A stretch of 64,000 nucleotides of DNA from assembly GCA_963698495.1 (NCBI GenBank), contig CAVORB010000030.1:32435-96434 (forward strand), written 5' to 3'. The position numbers and the translations under genes are program-made. The notes under the pieces were generated by a model that was not told the DNA's origin, did not search any database, and worked only from the letters and a program-made list of their open reading frames with translations. The first letter of the stretch is position 1; every line of letters starts with the position of its first letter. Origin of the DNA: CAVORB01 sp963698495 (GTDB lineage Bacteria > Pseudomonadota > Gammaproteobacteria > Chromatiales > Chromatiaceae). Shown here in pieces: positions 25,892 through 35,300 of this stretch.

Positions 25892-26743
25892 TCAGCGCGC
25901 GTCGCGCTTCGGGTACTTGAGCTTGACGTTCGTCGCCTTCGACAGGGTGGCCAGGGTCATGGTCGCGGTGGTGAGATCGACGTCCTGGAAATTGGTGTTG
26001 GTGAGAATAGCGCGTCGCATGATGGAACCGCTGACGTCCGACTCGCTGAGGTCGGCGTCCGTGAGATTGGCGCCCGAGAGATCGGCCCGCAGGAGCGAGA
26101 CGCCGCACAGCTTGGCGCCCACCAGGCTGGTCTTGATCATCACCACCCGGCTCATGGTCGCGGGAATGCAGTCCTCGCCGCCGAGGATGGCCCGGTCCAG
26201 CCTGGCCCCCGACAGGTTGGCCCCATTGAGGCGCACGTTGCAAAGGTAGGCCTCGGTCAAATCCGCGCCGCGCAGATCCGCCTCCAGCATCAGGGCCGCG
26301 CCCACCACCGTCTTCACAAGCTTGGCGTTGACCATGCGTGCGGCGTGCAGGTCGGAGCGTGCGAGGCTGGCGCCGGAGAGGTCCGCGTCGCGCAGGTCAA
26401 CGTACGGCAGGTCGCACGAGGTAATGCGCGCATCGCGCAATGAGGCCTGCGACAGGACCGCGGCGTTGCTCTGGACTCCGTCCCCGAAGGTGGCGCCATT
26501 GAGGTCGGCACCGGTGAGATCGGCGCCGCTGAGATTGGCGGCCCGGAAGTTGGCCCCTTCCACGTCCGTCCCGCGCAGGTCCGCCCCGGCGAGATTCGCG
26601 CCCTGGAAGTTCGCCCCACGCAGGTCGAGGCCGCGCAGGTCGGCGCATTCCAGCTCCATGTGATTGAGATCGGCGCCTTCCAGGGTGTCGCCGTCGGTCT
26701 CGAACAGGATCTCGCCGGTATCCTTGTGCCTGATTTCGATCAT
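25892..26743 (-). CDS. Pentapeptide-repeat protein
   Basis: The 283-residue protein is built almost entirely of A(D/N)LXX pentapeptides (for example ADLRG, ANFQG, ANLAG, ADLTG, ANLSG) from about residue 25 to 270, which fold as a right-handed quadrilateral beta helix. The N-terminus MIEIRHKDTGEILFETDGDTLEGADL is a common introductory segment of cytoplasmic members. No signal peptide or membrane helix is seen. The start at 26743 is chosen for the adjacent AGGCAGGGGGAG; a longer in-frame start at 26833 lacks a ribosome site. Some members mimic DNA and protect gyrase, but nothing here points to a specific role. Confidence 0.8.
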   Translation of the reverse strand: MIEIRHKDTGEILFETDGDTLEGADLNHMELECADLRGLDLRGANFQGANLAGADLRGTDVEGANFRAANLSGADLTGADLNGATFGDGVQSNAAVLSQASLRDARITSCDLPYVDLRDADLSGASLARSDLHAARMVNAKLVKTVVGAALMLEADLRGADLTEAYLCNVRLNGANLSGARLDRAILGGEDCIPATMSRVVMIKTSLVGAKLCGVSLLRADLSGANLTDADLSESDVSGSIMRRAILTNTNFQDVDLTTATMTLATLSKATNVKLKYPKRDAR

Positions 26744-26831
26744 CTCCCCCTGCCTCCTCGTTGTAATCCGAGAGCCGAGCTTAACCGACTTCCGGCCCGG
26801 CGTCCGCCCGGCCTTGACGTCGCTACGCGAC

Positions 26832-26864
26832 ACTGATTGCCGGCCATCCTGGCGAAAATCAGCA
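26832..26864. repeat. REP-like hairpin repeat, inverted copy
   Basis: On the minus strand TGCTGATTTTCGCCAGGA followed by TGGCCGGCAATCAG matches the repeats at 13621 and 14892. Confidence 0.7.
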
Positions 26865-26886
26865 CGCTGAATCGATCAGCGCATTC

Positions 26887-28368
26887 CTATAGCCCGTACT
26901 CCTGCCGCAACCGCAGCTGTACCTTCTTGGCCTGCCTGAACGCCTCCTTGAGCATCAGGCGATGCAGCTCGTTGAGGTCCGACGGGTTGACGCGGTTGAC
27001 CCGCTCCCTGTCCCTGGTGGACAGCTGCTGATGGATGCGGAAGCGCTGCACCAGGTGGAAGGCCTCGACCTCGGCGGCCACGTCCTCTTTGGCGCGATTC
27101 ATGGCGGCCCCTGCCGCCCGGATGCGATCCGCGGTATTCGTCGCCCAGACCCGGTGCAGCAAGCTCCAGATGCGGGCGGCGTCGACGAAGGGACGGGCGC
27201 CGTGCAGCTTGAGGTCGATGGTGTGGGGATGGTCGCGATCCTTGTCGTAGACGAATTGGCCGGCCCAGCCAAGCGGCGGGGTGCAGGCAAGCGCGTCCTG
27301 AGCCAGCGCGCGGAAGAAGCGGTTGTGCCCCGGGGCCTCGGCCAACAGCCGGTTGCGCAACCGGTCAACCAGATCGTAGTTGCCGTAGAGGGGCCGGAAG
27401 TCGAAGAAAACCGCGCTGTGCAGCAGGGCCTCCGGCTCCGGGACCCGCAGCCAGACGTCGAACCTGCCCCACCACTCCTCGTCGCTCAGGCACCATTTGG
27501 GGTTGCCCGCCATGATGTCGCCCGGGCAACGCTCGAAGCCGCAGTAGTGCAGCGCCTTGTTGACGGCCTGTGCGAAGGGTACGAAGGCGGAACGGGTCTG
27601 CTCGGTGTCCTCCGGATCGCTGGGGACGAAGATCAGGCCGTTGTCCTGATCGGTGGCGAAGGTCTGCTCCAGCCGTCCCTCCGAGCCGAACACCATCCAG
27701 CACCAGGAGACGCCCGGCAGGTCGAACTCGTCCTCGATCAGCTCGATGACCCGGATCGTGATCAGGTCGTTGAGCCCGGACATCCACTGACACAGGCCCT
27801 CGACCCCCATGCCCGAGGCGAAGAGCTCCGCCCCCCGCCGGCGCACTTGGTCCGCGGCGCGTGCCATGGCCTCGACATCCCGGGCCGCGGCGATGGACTC
27901 GATCAGGGCCTCGGCACTTCCGCTGCGCAAGCCCAGCAGATCGGCCTGGGAGACGACGCCGCTCAGGCGCCCGTCCGGATTCACGAGCAGAACGTGGTGA
28001 ATGCCCTTCTTCGCCATCAGCACCTTGGCGCGATGTGCCGGGGCATCCGCGGCGACCGTGAGCGGGGCGCCGGTCATGAACGCGACGACCGGCTCGTCCA
28101 GGGAGCCGGCCTCGGAGGTGATCAGGTGCAGCATGTCGCGCAGGGTCACGATGCCCAGCGGGAGACCCGTCGCCTCATCCGCCACCACGGCGGCATCGCC
28201 GCGCGACTGGCTCATGTGGAACAGGGTCTCGCGCAGGCTCGCGGAGGGCGCCACCTGAAGCGGAGTCTGACGCGCCAGGCTCCGCAGCGGGGCGTATGCG
28301 ATCCCGGATTCCGCGCCCGCGAGGTCGAGGCCAGCGAATGCGGAATCCGGAGGATCGGTCTTGCTCAT
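26887..28368 (-). CDS. CBS-pair and DUF294 nucleotidyltransferase-like signalling protein
   Basis: The 493-residue cytoplasmic protein has two CBS motifs (residues about 35-160: SRGDAAVVADEATGLPLGIVTLRDML and GIHHVLLVNPDGRLSGVVSQADLLGL). A DUF294 putative nucleotidyltransferase domain follows, with WCWMVFGSEGRLEQTFATDQDNGLI, in which GSEGR and DQDN correspond to the GS-D-D core of the fold, then a helical C-terminal domain (NKALHYCGFERCPGDIMAGN). The family is related to the GlnD uridylyltransferase head and is often linked to carboxylate transport signalling. GGGAGG precedes ATG 28368. It is the last gene of the symporter-kinase operon, 19 bases after the receiver gene, suggesting a role in the same signalling pathway. 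Confidence 0.85.
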   Translation of the reverse strand: MSKTDPPDSAFAGLDLAGAESGIAYAPLRSLARQTPLQVAPSASLRETLFHMSQSRGDAAVVADEATGLPLGIVTLRDMLHLITSEAGSLDEPVVAFMTGAPLTVAADAPAHRAKVLMAKKGIHHVLLVNPDGRLSGVVSQADLLGLRSGSAEALIESIAAARDVEAMARAADQVRRRGAELFASGMGVEGLCQWMSGLNDLITIRVIELIEDEFDLPGVSWCWMVFGSEGRLEQTFATDQDNGLIFVPSDPEDTEQTRSAFVPFAQAVNKALHYCGFERCPGDIMAGNPKWCLSDEEWWGRFDVWLRVPEPEALLHSAVFFDFRPLYGNYDLVDRLRNRLLAEAPGHNRFFRALAQDALACTPPLGWAGQFVYDKDRDHPHTIDLKLHGARPFVDAARIWSLLHRVWATNTADRIRAAGAAMNRAKEDVAAEVEAFHLVQRFRIHQQLSTRDRERVNRVNPSDLNELHRLMLKEAFRQAKKVQLRLRQEYGL

Positions 28369-28387
28369 TTCGCGCCTCCCGAACCCG

Positions 28388-28762
28388 TCAGGATTCGACC
28401 TCGAGCAGCGAGCGCACGGTCGCGACGAGGTCATGGGTGGAGAAGGGCTTGGCGACATAGGCGTCGGCACCGAGCTCGAGCCCCTTCTTCTTCTCCGCCT
28501 CGCGGCCCTTCGCCGTCAGCATCAGGATGCGCACGGCGGACAGCGCCGGGTCGGCGCGCACCGCCTCGCACACCTCGAAGCCGTTCAGCTTGGGCATCAT
28601 GACGTCCAGGATCACGAGATCGGGCGGCTGCGCGCGAATGGCCGCCAATCCGGCCTCGCCGTCGCGCTCCACCGTCACCTCATAACCCTCGCGCCGCATC
28701 AGGAACTCGACCGGGATCACGATATGCGGCTCGTCGTCGACAATCAGGATGCGTTTGCTCAT
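28388..28762 (-). CDS. Single-domain response regulator
   Basis: The 124-residue protein is a receiver domain alone: ILIVDDEPHIVIPVEFLM, phospho-acceptor Asp in VILDVMMPKLNG, Thr in LMLTAKG and Lys in VAKPFS. There is no output domain, so it probably works through protein contacts or a phosphorelay. The ATG at 28762 is the first start giving the conserved MSKRILIVDDE beginning. It follows the symporter-histidine kinase gene in the same operon and is the natural partner of that kinase. Confidence 0.9.
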   Translation of the reverse strand: MSKRILIVDDEPHIVIPVEFLMRREGYEVTVERDGEAGLAAIRAQPPDLVILDVMMPKLNGFEVCEAVRADPALSAVRILMLTAKGREAEKKKGLELGADAYVAKPFSTHDLVATVRSLLEVES

Positions 28763-28923
28763 GTTCACGCCATCAGCTCGAAAAACTCTCGGTGGCCGGG
28801 GCCAACGCCGGCCGATTGGCAACTCCCCGCGCCGCGGGGAGAACGCCGCCGTTTGCGACGCCGAAGAACCGCTGCAGACATCGCTTGACGACCGGCACCT
28901 TGCGCATGGCTCTGCGCTTCAAG

Positions 28924-31656
28924 TCACTCGGCGCCTTGGGCAAGCTTTTTCGGAAGCTCGAAACAGAGGGTAGCACCTTTCCCCGGACCTTCCTCCGCCC
29001 AGATGCGCCCGCCGAGGTGCTCGATGATCTCCCGGCTGATCGGCAGCCCCAGCCCGGTGCCGACCGGCTTTTCCCCACCCTGCGCGCTCTGGCGGAAGCG
29101 CTCGAAGACGATCGGCAGGTCTTCGCGCGGGATGCCGGGACCATTGTCGGTTACCGTCACGCGCCAGAAAGCCTCGACCTGCTCCAGCCGGATCTCCACC
29201 ATCCCGCCCTGGTCAGGCACGTACTTGGCGGCATTGGACAGCAGGTTGACCATGACCTGCACCAAGCGGTCCCGATCCGCTCGCACCACCGCGGCGTCCG
29301 GCGACAGCGCAGTCACCACCTCCGCGTTCTTCTCGCGAAACAACTGGCCGGTGGCGGTGACGGCCTGCCCGATGACGGACTGCAGGTCGAGCTCCTCGAC
29401 ATGCCAGTCGGCGTGACCCGACTCGAGCTTGGCGAGATCCAGCACCTGGTTGACGAGGCGCGACAGACGCTCGGTCTCGCTGACCAGGATGCCGAGAAAG
29501 CGCTTGCGCTCCCCGAGCTCGATCTCGGGATCGTCATGGAGGATCTCCGAGAAGGCGCGGATCGAGGCGAGCGGGGTGCGCAGCTCATGGGTGACCGAGG
29601 ACATGAAGTCGTCCTTCAACCGGTCGAGCTCCTGCAGCCGCAGGTTCGCCGCCCGCAGACCCGCGGTGGCCTCCTCCAGCTCGCGCGATTTGCGCTCCAG
29701 CTGGTGACTGTAGGCGCGGATTTGCGAGGCCTCGTCCAGGATGTCCAGCACCTCGTCGAGGCCCAGCGTCTCCTCCTCGGTGACGGAGGACACCATCACC
29801 CGGGCGGAGGCGCCGCCGATCGCCCCGGAAAGCAGGGTCTCGGCGAAGTAGACCGTCTCCCCGTCGGCCGGCAGCAGGTCCGGGTCGGCGACTCCGCGGG
29901 AGCTGGCGAAGTCGCGAAAGGCGGCGCGGGCGCGGTTCTGGCCGAGGAAGCGCTCGGCAAGCGACACCAGCTCGGCAACCTCCGCGCTGCCACGCCACAG
30001 GGCCAGGTGGGTCGGCCGCTTCTGCTTCAGGGCATCGACGTAGAGACTGGCCTGGGCCGTCTCCTCCGCGTTCGGCTCACGCAGGCACGACACCAGCACG
30101 AAGGCCACGATGTTCGCCGTCAGGCTCCAGAGCAGGCAGTGAGTGGTCTCGTTCCAGCCCTCGACGCCCAGCAGCGCCTGGGGCTTGAGCAGCTCGATCC
30201 CGAAGGGTCCTTGGTGCAGAAAGCCGTCGGGGAGCCAGCCCGACTTCGCGAACGACGGCAGCAGCAGCGTGTAGATCCAGACCGTGAAGCCGGCGGCGAG
30301 CCCGGCCAAGGCCCCCTCGCGGGTCCCGCCCCGCCAGTAGATGGCCCCGATCATGGCCGGGGCGAACTGGGCCACCGCCGCGAAGCTGATCAGCCCGATG
30401 CTGACGAGGGCGTAGGCCTCCCCCGCCAGGCGGTAGTAGAGGTACCCGAGCAGCAGGATGGCGACGATCGCACCGCGGCGGATCAGCAGCAGCAGTCGGC
30501 CCACGTCCGCCCCCGGAGGCAGCCCACGCCAGCGCGCGAGCAGTGACGGCAGCAGGAGATCGTTGCTGACCATGGTCGAGAGCGCGATGGTCTCCACGAT
30601 GACCATTCCGGTCGCGGCCGACAGGCCGCCGATAAAGACGAAGAGCGCGAGCCAGGGCTCCCCATGAGCCATGGGGATGGTCAGCACGAAGGTGTCCGCG
30701 TCCACCAGCCCGTCGGGGAAGGTCATCTTGCCGGCCAGGGCGATCGGTACCACAAAGATATTGATCAGGAAGAGGTAGAGGGGAAACAGCCACAAGGCAC
30801 GCTCGAGATGGCGCTCGTCGGCGTTCTCGACCACCGCCACCTGGAACTGCCGCGGCAGCATCATGACCGCCAGGGCCGCCAGCACCGAGATGGCGAACCA
30901 GTCGCCGTAGGGGCCGACCGTCGGCGAAAGCAAGGGCTGGATCTCCGCGAGATCCCGCGCTGCCGCCAGTTCGTCGGCAAGCCCATCGTAAACGTGGAAG
31001 ACGACGAACACGCCTACGGCCAGGAAAGCGGCGAGCTTGACCAGGGACTCCAGCGCGATCGCCGCGACCATGCCCTCGTGGCGCTCGCTGGCGTCCAGGT
31101 GCCGGGTGCCGAACAGGATCGTAAACGCCGCCAGCAGCAGGGCCACGACGAAGCCCGTGTCCTCCCAGAAGGGCAGGGCCGCGGCCGGGTCTGGCATCGC
31201 CACCTCGGGATAGTCGGCGAGGATGATGAAGCTGCGTGAGATGGCCTTCAGCTGCAGGGCGATATAGGGCACTACCCCCACCACGGCGATCACCGTCACC
31301 AGCCCGCCGAGCAGGTGACTCTTGCCGTAGCGGGAAGCGATGAAATCGGCGATCGAGGTGATGCGCTGGGACTTGCTGACCCGCACCATCTTGAGCAACA
31401 CCGATCCCCACAGCAGGACGACGAGGGTCGGACCTAGATAGATGGGGAGGAAGCCGAGCCCGCTCGCCGCGGCGCGACCAACGCTGCCGTAGAAGGTCCA
31501 GGCGGTGCAGTAGACCGCCAGCGACAGGGCATAGATGGTGGGACGACCGATGACGGACCGGCCCTGGTCCGCGCGCCGGTCCGCCCAGTAGGCCAGCGCG
31601 AACAGAACCCCGAGGTAGGCGAACGAGACCCCGACGATCAGCGCGGCTCCGATCAT
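28924..31656 (-). CDS. Sodium:solute symporter-histidine kinase fusion (CbrA/CrbS-like)
   Basis: The 910-residue protein has an N-terminal sodium:solute symporter domain with about 13 transmembrane helices (residues 1-500; SIADFIASRYGKS, CTAWTFYGSVG, ATGMVIVETIALSTMVSNDLL). A cytoplasmic linker ending in a coiled coil (YSHQLERKSRELEEATAGL) follows, then a complete kinase: HisKA SSVTHELRTPLASIRAFSE, N box NLLSNAAKYVP, DNGPGIP, and GTGLGLPIS. Such fusions (CbrA, CrbS) couple uptake of amino acids or acetate to gene control. No PAS domain is evident. It is the second gene of the operon, after a small membrane protein and before the single-domain receiver. The ligand cannot be told from sequence; acetate-like carboxylates are the best guess by family. 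Confidence 0.9.
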   Translation of the reverse strand: MIGAALIVGVSFAYLGVLFALAYWADRRADQGRSVIGRPTIYALSLAVYCTAWTFYGSVGRAAASGLGFLPIYLGPTLVVLLWGSVLLKMVRVSKSQRITSIADFIASRYGKSHLLGGLVTVIAVVGVVPYIALQLKAISRSFIILADYPEVAMPDPAAALPFWEDTGFVVALLLAAFTILFGTRHLDASERHEGMVAAIALESLVKLAAFLAVGVFVVFHVYDGLADELAAARDLAEIQPLLSPTVGPYGDWFAISVLAALAVMMLPRQFQVAVVENADERHLERALWLFPLYLFLINIFVVPIALAGKMTFPDGLVDADTFVLTIPMAHGEPWLALFVFIGGLSAATGMVIVETIALSTMVSNDLLLPSLLARWRGLPPGADVGRLLLLIRRGAIVAILLLGYLYYRLAGEAYALVSIGLISFAAVAQFAPAMIGAIYWRGGTREGALAGLAAGFTVWIYTLLLPSFAKSGWLPDGFLHQGPFGIELLKPQALLGVEGWNETTHCLLWSLTANIVAFVLVSCLREPNAEETAQASLYVDALKQKRPTHLALWRGSAEVAELVSLAERFLGQNRARAAFRDFASSRGVADPDLLPADGETVYFAETLLSGAIGGASARVMVSSVTEEETLGLDEVLDILDEASQIRAYSHQLERKSRELEEATAGLRAANLRLQELDRLKDDFMSSVTHELRTPLASIRAFSEILHDDPEIELGERKRFLGILVSETERLSRLVNQVLDLAKLESGHADWHVEELDLQSVIGQAVTATGQLFREKNAEVVTALSPDAAVVRADRDRLVQVMVNLLSNAAKYVPDQGGMVEIRLEQVEAFWRVTVTDNGPGIPREDLPIVFERFRQSAQGGEKPVGTGLGLPISREIIEHLGGRIWAEEGPGKGATLCFELPKKLAQGAE

Positions 31657-31700
31657 CGGTCGCCGGCCCCTGCCCTACGCCGCCCGCGCCACGGATCGGC

Positions 31701-31901
31701 TCACTCCTTCACCCCGCCGACCACCAGCGCCGCGGACGCGATCACGGCGGCCCAGACGCCGAACAGGTAGAAGTAGAGCACGGGGATACCGAACAGGGTC
31801 GCGGCCCCCTCGAACAGGGCAATCAGCGGCGAATAGAACAGCACTAAGCCGACGAGGAAGACGGCCGTCAAACGCTTTCTGGCCAGAATGGAACGCCGCA
31901 C
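31701..31901 (-). CDS. Small membrane protein preceding the symporter-kinase
   Basis: The 66-residue protein reads from GTG 31901 (VRRSILARKRLTAVFL) and has two transmembrane helices (LTAVFLVGLVLFYSPLIALF and YFYLFGVWAAVIASAALVVG) separated by a short loop. It ends 44 bases before the symporter-kinase start. Small two-helix proteins of this kind regularly accompany sodium:solute symporters and probably assist their assembly. A GGGGGCGA sequence lies before the GTG. Confidence 0.65.
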   Translation of the reverse strand: MRRSILARKRLTAVFLVGLVLFYSPLIALFEGAATLFGIPVLYFYLFGVWAAVIASAALVVGGVKE

Positions 31902-32128
31902 GCTCGCCCCCGCAACAGATCGACTCAGAATAGCCGAAGTCCGGATTCCTGATTTTCGGTAATCCGCCCTATCGAACATAGACGCACCAAGCCGATCCGG
32001 CAAAGGTGCGTGCGAGGCTCGACGATAGACGGAAGGGTACTGGGAGTCGGCCTCACGCCGAGAATCCGTTCGACGCGGGCCGAGAAGGTTGACGGGCTCT
32101 GAAAGCCCCGCGAGAAGGTCGAGACGCC

Positions 32129-33424
32129 CTACCCCGCCGGTTCCGATTTGTCCTTGTCCTTCAGATGGTCGGCAATCAGCTCCGTGAGGCCGGTGACGGC
32201 GATGTCCATCTCGTAGTGCTCCAGCCCTTCCTCGATGACGATGCGGCAGTTGGCGCAACCCGTCACCAGGGTCTCCACATTGAGCTCGTCGAGCTGGCGC
32301 TTCTTGCGCTTGAAGACCTCCAGGCGCAGGTCCTCGGTATCCTCGTTGGCGCTCACGCCGCCGCCGCCGCCGCAGCACCAGTTCATGCGTCCGTGCTCCC
32401 TCATCTCCGGATAATCCGGGGCGACCATGTGCAGCAGGTTGCGTGGCTGATCGACCACGCCTCCCCGTCGGGCGATCTGGCATGGGTCGTGGTAGGTCAG
32501 GCGCTGCTCCTCGATGCCCTCGGTCTGCAGGCGGCCTTCGGCTCGGAGCTGGTCGAGGAGCTCCATGATGTGCACCACCTCGAACTTGTACCGGCGCCCG
32601 ATCAGGTTCGGTCCGTCCCAGCGGATCGCCATGTAGGCGTGACCGCACTCGGGGCTGATGACGTACTTGACGCCCAGCTCCTCGGCGGCGTTGACGACGC
32701 GGCTCAGGAGCTCGCGCGCGATCGCGGAATCTCCGATCTGGATACCGCTGTTGGTGGCCTCGAAGGCCTTGCTGGAGAGGGTCCAGCTCACTCCGGCGGC
32801 GGCGAAGATGCGTACCAGGCTCTCGATGTACTCAGGGAAGTTGATGACCTCCATGGAGGACAGCAAGGCCATGTAGTCGGCGCCTTGCCTGTCGAGCGGC
32901 ACCTCGAGCCCGGTGGCCTTCTCCACGTGCTTGATCTGCGCGTCCAGCGCCTTGAAGGTGATGCCCATGGGGCTGCCGATCTCCAGCGCGCGCTCGGTCG
33001 CCGCCTGCAATCCCTCCGGGCTGTACCCGGATGCGGCGAAGGCCTCGCGCTGCTTGCGGATCATGTAGGCGATGTCGTTGCCGACCGGGCAGACCATGGA
33101 GCAGCGCCCGCACAGGGTGCAGCTGTCGTAGGTCATCTCCTGCCATTCGGCGAAATCGTCGGCGGTGAGGTCGCTGCCGATCCCCAGCGCCTTGCCGAGC
33201 TTGCCGAAGAAGGTCTTCTCGCGCTGCCAGAGGCGGCGCATGGGCTCGACCTTGTAGATGGGCGTGTAGCGCGGATCGCCGGTCTCGGTGTAGAAGAGGC
33301 AGGCCTCCGCGCACAGGCCGCAGTGCACGCAGCTGGAGAAGTAGGACGCGATCTTGGCGTCGATCTGGTCGCGCAGCACCGCGACGCCGCGCGCGTAATC
33401 GTGCTCCGTCTGGACCTTTTGCAT
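32129..33424 (-). CDS. HdrD-like iron-sulfur protein with CCG domain
   Basis: The 431-residue cytoplasmic protein has two [4Fe-4S] motifs near the N-terminus (CVHCGLCAEAC at about residue 32 and CTLCGRCSMVCPVG at about 102). Cysteine-rich CCG-type segments follow (YHDPCQIARRGG, NWCCGGGGG, VTGCANCRI), as in the catalytic subunit HdrD/TmcB of heterodisulfide-reductase-like membrane complexes. It is the last gene of the formate dehydrogenase cluster, 18 bases after a NarI-like cytochrome b. The pair resembles HdrDE/DsrMK/TmcBC modules that pass electrons between the quinone pool and a cytoplasmic disulphide or iron-sulfur partner. Confidence 0.85.
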   Translation of the reverse strand: MQKVQTEHDYARGVAVLRDQIDAKIASYFSSCVHCGLCAEACLFYTETGDPRYTPIYKVEPMRRLWQREKTFFGKLGKALGIGSDLTADDFAEWQEMTYDSCTLCGRCSMVCPVGNDIAYMIRKQREAFAASGYSPEGLQAATERALEIGSPMGITFKALDAQIKHVEKATGLEVPLDRQGADYMALLSSMEVINFPEYIESLVRIFAAAGVSWTLSSKAFEATNSGIQIGDSAIARELLSRVVNAAEELGVKYVISPECGHAYMAIRWDGPNLIGRRYKFEVVHIMELLDQLRAEGRLQTEGIEEQRLTYHDPCQIARRGGVVDQPRNLLHMVAPDYPEMREHGRMNWCCGGGGGVSANEDTEDLRLEVFKRKKRQLDELNVETLVTGCANCRIVIEEGLEHYEMDIAVTGLTELIADHLKDKDKSEPAG

Positions 33425-33442
33425 GGTGCTGGTTCCTCTGCT

Positions 33443-34084
33443 TCAGGCCCTGATGCCCTTGCGGGCCATGGCCGCGCCGGTGTACCCGCGGCTGATGCCG
33501 AAGGTGAAGGCGTGCATGAGACGGCTGAAGGGGAAGTAGATCATGAGCAGGCACACCGTGAGCATGTGGATGGCGCGCAGGCTGTCGTGACTCATCAACA
33601 AGGCCATGCACCCGGTGAACATGACGACGAAGGTCAGGATGGCCCCGGCGTGGTCGTCGAAGGTGGAGATCTTGCGCATCACGGGGTGCATCACGCGCCG
33701 CAGCCACAGCAGGATGAGGCCCGCGAAGGCAAAGTCGGCGGCGAGTATGAACACCCAGTGCGGAGCGGGCGTCCAGCCGAAGCCCAGGATGCGCTCCCTG
33801 ATGAAATCGACGTGAGGCGCGGCCCAGAACAGCAGGACGAAGAGACCGATATGGAACATGTAGCCGGCCACGAGGTGAAAGGTCGCGCCGCGGGTAAAGC
33901 CCTCGGCGGTCCAGGAGCGGGTGACGATGGTGCGCAGGGCCCCCGGCAAACCGGAAGCGCGCGGCGTGGCCAGGTCAGCCTTCACGCCCCCGGCGAGCAC
34001 CTCGATCAGGCGAACCGTTACACCGGCGAGGAAGATCACCACCGCCGCGTACCACAAAGGGCCTTCCACGAAATCCAGAAACAT
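33443..34084 (-). CDS. NarI/HdrE-like membrane cytochrome b
   Basis: The 213-residue protein has five or six predicted transmembrane helices. Candidate haem-b histidines lie in GATFHLVAGYMFHIGLFV, RVMHPVMRK, LRAIHMLTVC and SRLMHAFTFG, as in NarI/HdrE/DsrM-type subunits. It would pass electrons between quinones and the iron-sulfur protein encoded immediately downstream. Its start lies 3 bases past the fdhC stop, so it is tightly linked to the formate dehydrogenase operon, which normally ends with fdhC. Confidence 0.85.
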   Translation of the reverse strand: MFLDFVEGPLWYAAVVIFLAGVTVRLIEVLAGGVKADLATPRASGLPGALRTIVTRSWTAEGFTRGATFHLVAGYMFHIGLFVLLFWAAPHVDFIRERILGFGWTPAPHWVFILAADFAFAGLILLWLRRVMHPVMRKISTFDDHAGAILTFVVMFTGCMALLMSHDSLRAIHMLTVCLLMIYFPFSRLMHAFTFGISRGYTGAAMARKGIRA

Positions 34085-34087
34085 GCG

Positions 34088-35176
34088 CTAGCCCTCTCCC
34101 GTCTTGGCGCCCGGCGAGCCGAAGCCCTTGAAGTCGATGTCGTCGTGCCGCTTGACCTCCTCCAGGGCGTTGGGCTCCACGTCCACCATTCCGGCCCGCT
34201 CCATCTCGGCATACCAGAGATTGTGGTGCTCCCTCGCCCAGTTGGCATCGACGTAACCCTGGGTCATGGACTCGACGGCGCCCTCCATCCCGAGGGTGCC
34301 GATGTAGATGTGGCCGATGGATGCGGCGATGAACAGCACCGCAATCACCCCATGGGACACGTGCGCAAGCGCCATCACCTCGCGCCCCTGGCCGAAGACC
34401 GGGAAGTTGAGCACCAGACCCGATACCGAGATCGCGAGGCCGAACAGGACGGTCATCCAGAACCAGGTCTTCTGGCCGCCGTTGTAGTAGCCGGAGTCCG
34501 CCATGGTATGGCCGAACAAACCACCCGCCTTCAGGAACCACTTGATGTCGAGCCATTTGAAGCCGTTGCCGCGGCCGAACAGGAAGATCAGCACGACGAC
34601 GGCGATGGGGAAGACCGGGCCAAACAGGTTGTGAACCTCCTTGCACGCCGCGGCCGTCGCCGAGAAGCCCTCGGGACCGAGCAGGGGGATCAGTACGTAG
34701 CGGCCATAGAGCAAGATCAGCCCGGTCACCGCGAGCAGCACGAACAGGATCGCCGCGAACCAGTGGACCACCCGCTGGTTGACCGAAAACCGCGGCACCA
34801 GCTTGCCCGATCTACCCCCCTCGATCCGGATGCGACCCCGAACCAGGAAGAAGACCGTGATCAGGCCGACGATGCCGAGCAGGATCCAGCTGCCGATCGG
34901 CACCAGCAGGTTGGTGCGGAAGTTCTTCCAATCCTCGCCCGTGGTGTTGATCAGCACGGCGCCGTCGATGCTGTCCACGCTGGTCGTCATCGGCTCCTGG
35001 ACGCGCTGACGGACCGCCCGCCACAGGTCCGCTCCCGGGTTGCTCAGCTCGACGCCGGTGGCCGCCACCCCGTAGGGAACGAGGGGCACGAAGAGGACGA
35101 AGGCAAGCACCGCGAGCGCCGCCCGCAAGCCGCGGCGGTAGCGGCGGCGTTTCGATTCCTTGGCGTTCTCGCTCAT
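34088..35176 (-). CDS. fdhC: Formate dehydrogenase gamma subunit, cytochrome b556
   Basis: The 362-residue protein has an N-terminal transmembrane helix, a periplasmic stretch (VELSNPGADLWRAVRQ..., GAVLINTTGEDWKNFRTNLL), a helix (WILLGIVGLITVFFLV) and the cytochrome b561-like core with haem ligands in RVVHWFAAILFVLLAVTGL, CKEVHNLFGPVF and LAHVSHGVIAVLFIAASIGHIYIGTLG. It anchors FdhAB in the membrane and reduces quinone. It is longer than the E. coli FdnI type, fitting the proteobacterial FdhC group with an extra N-terminal region. It follows fdhB by 124 bases and precedes the NarI-like gene. Confidence 0.92.
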   Translation of the reverse strand: MSENAKESKRRRYRRGLRAALAVLAFVLFVPLVPYGVAATGVELSNPGADLWRAVRQRVQEPMTTSVDSIDGAVLINTTGEDWKNFRTNLLVPIGSWILLGIVGLITVFFLVRGRIRIEGGRSGKLVPRFSVNQRVVHWFAAILFVLLAVTGLILLYGRYVLIPLLGPEGFSATAAACKEVHNLFGPVFPIAVVVLIFLFGRGNGFKWLDIKWFLKAGGLFGHTMADSGYYNGGQKTWFWMTVLFGLAISVSGLVLNFPVFGQGREVMALAHVSHGVIAVLFIAASIGHIYIGTLGMEGAVESMTQGYVDANWAREHHNLWYAEMERAGMVDVEPNALEEVKRHDDIDFKGFGSPGAKTGEG

Positions 35177-35300
35177 GGGTCACCTGTCATCGCTGGCGGA
35201 TTCGCCGATGCGACCGCCGCGCCACGCGGGATGGGCACACCTCGGACGGCCCTCGGGAAAGGAGGTCCGCCCCGCCTTACGCGGGGCGAATGCGTCGGGG

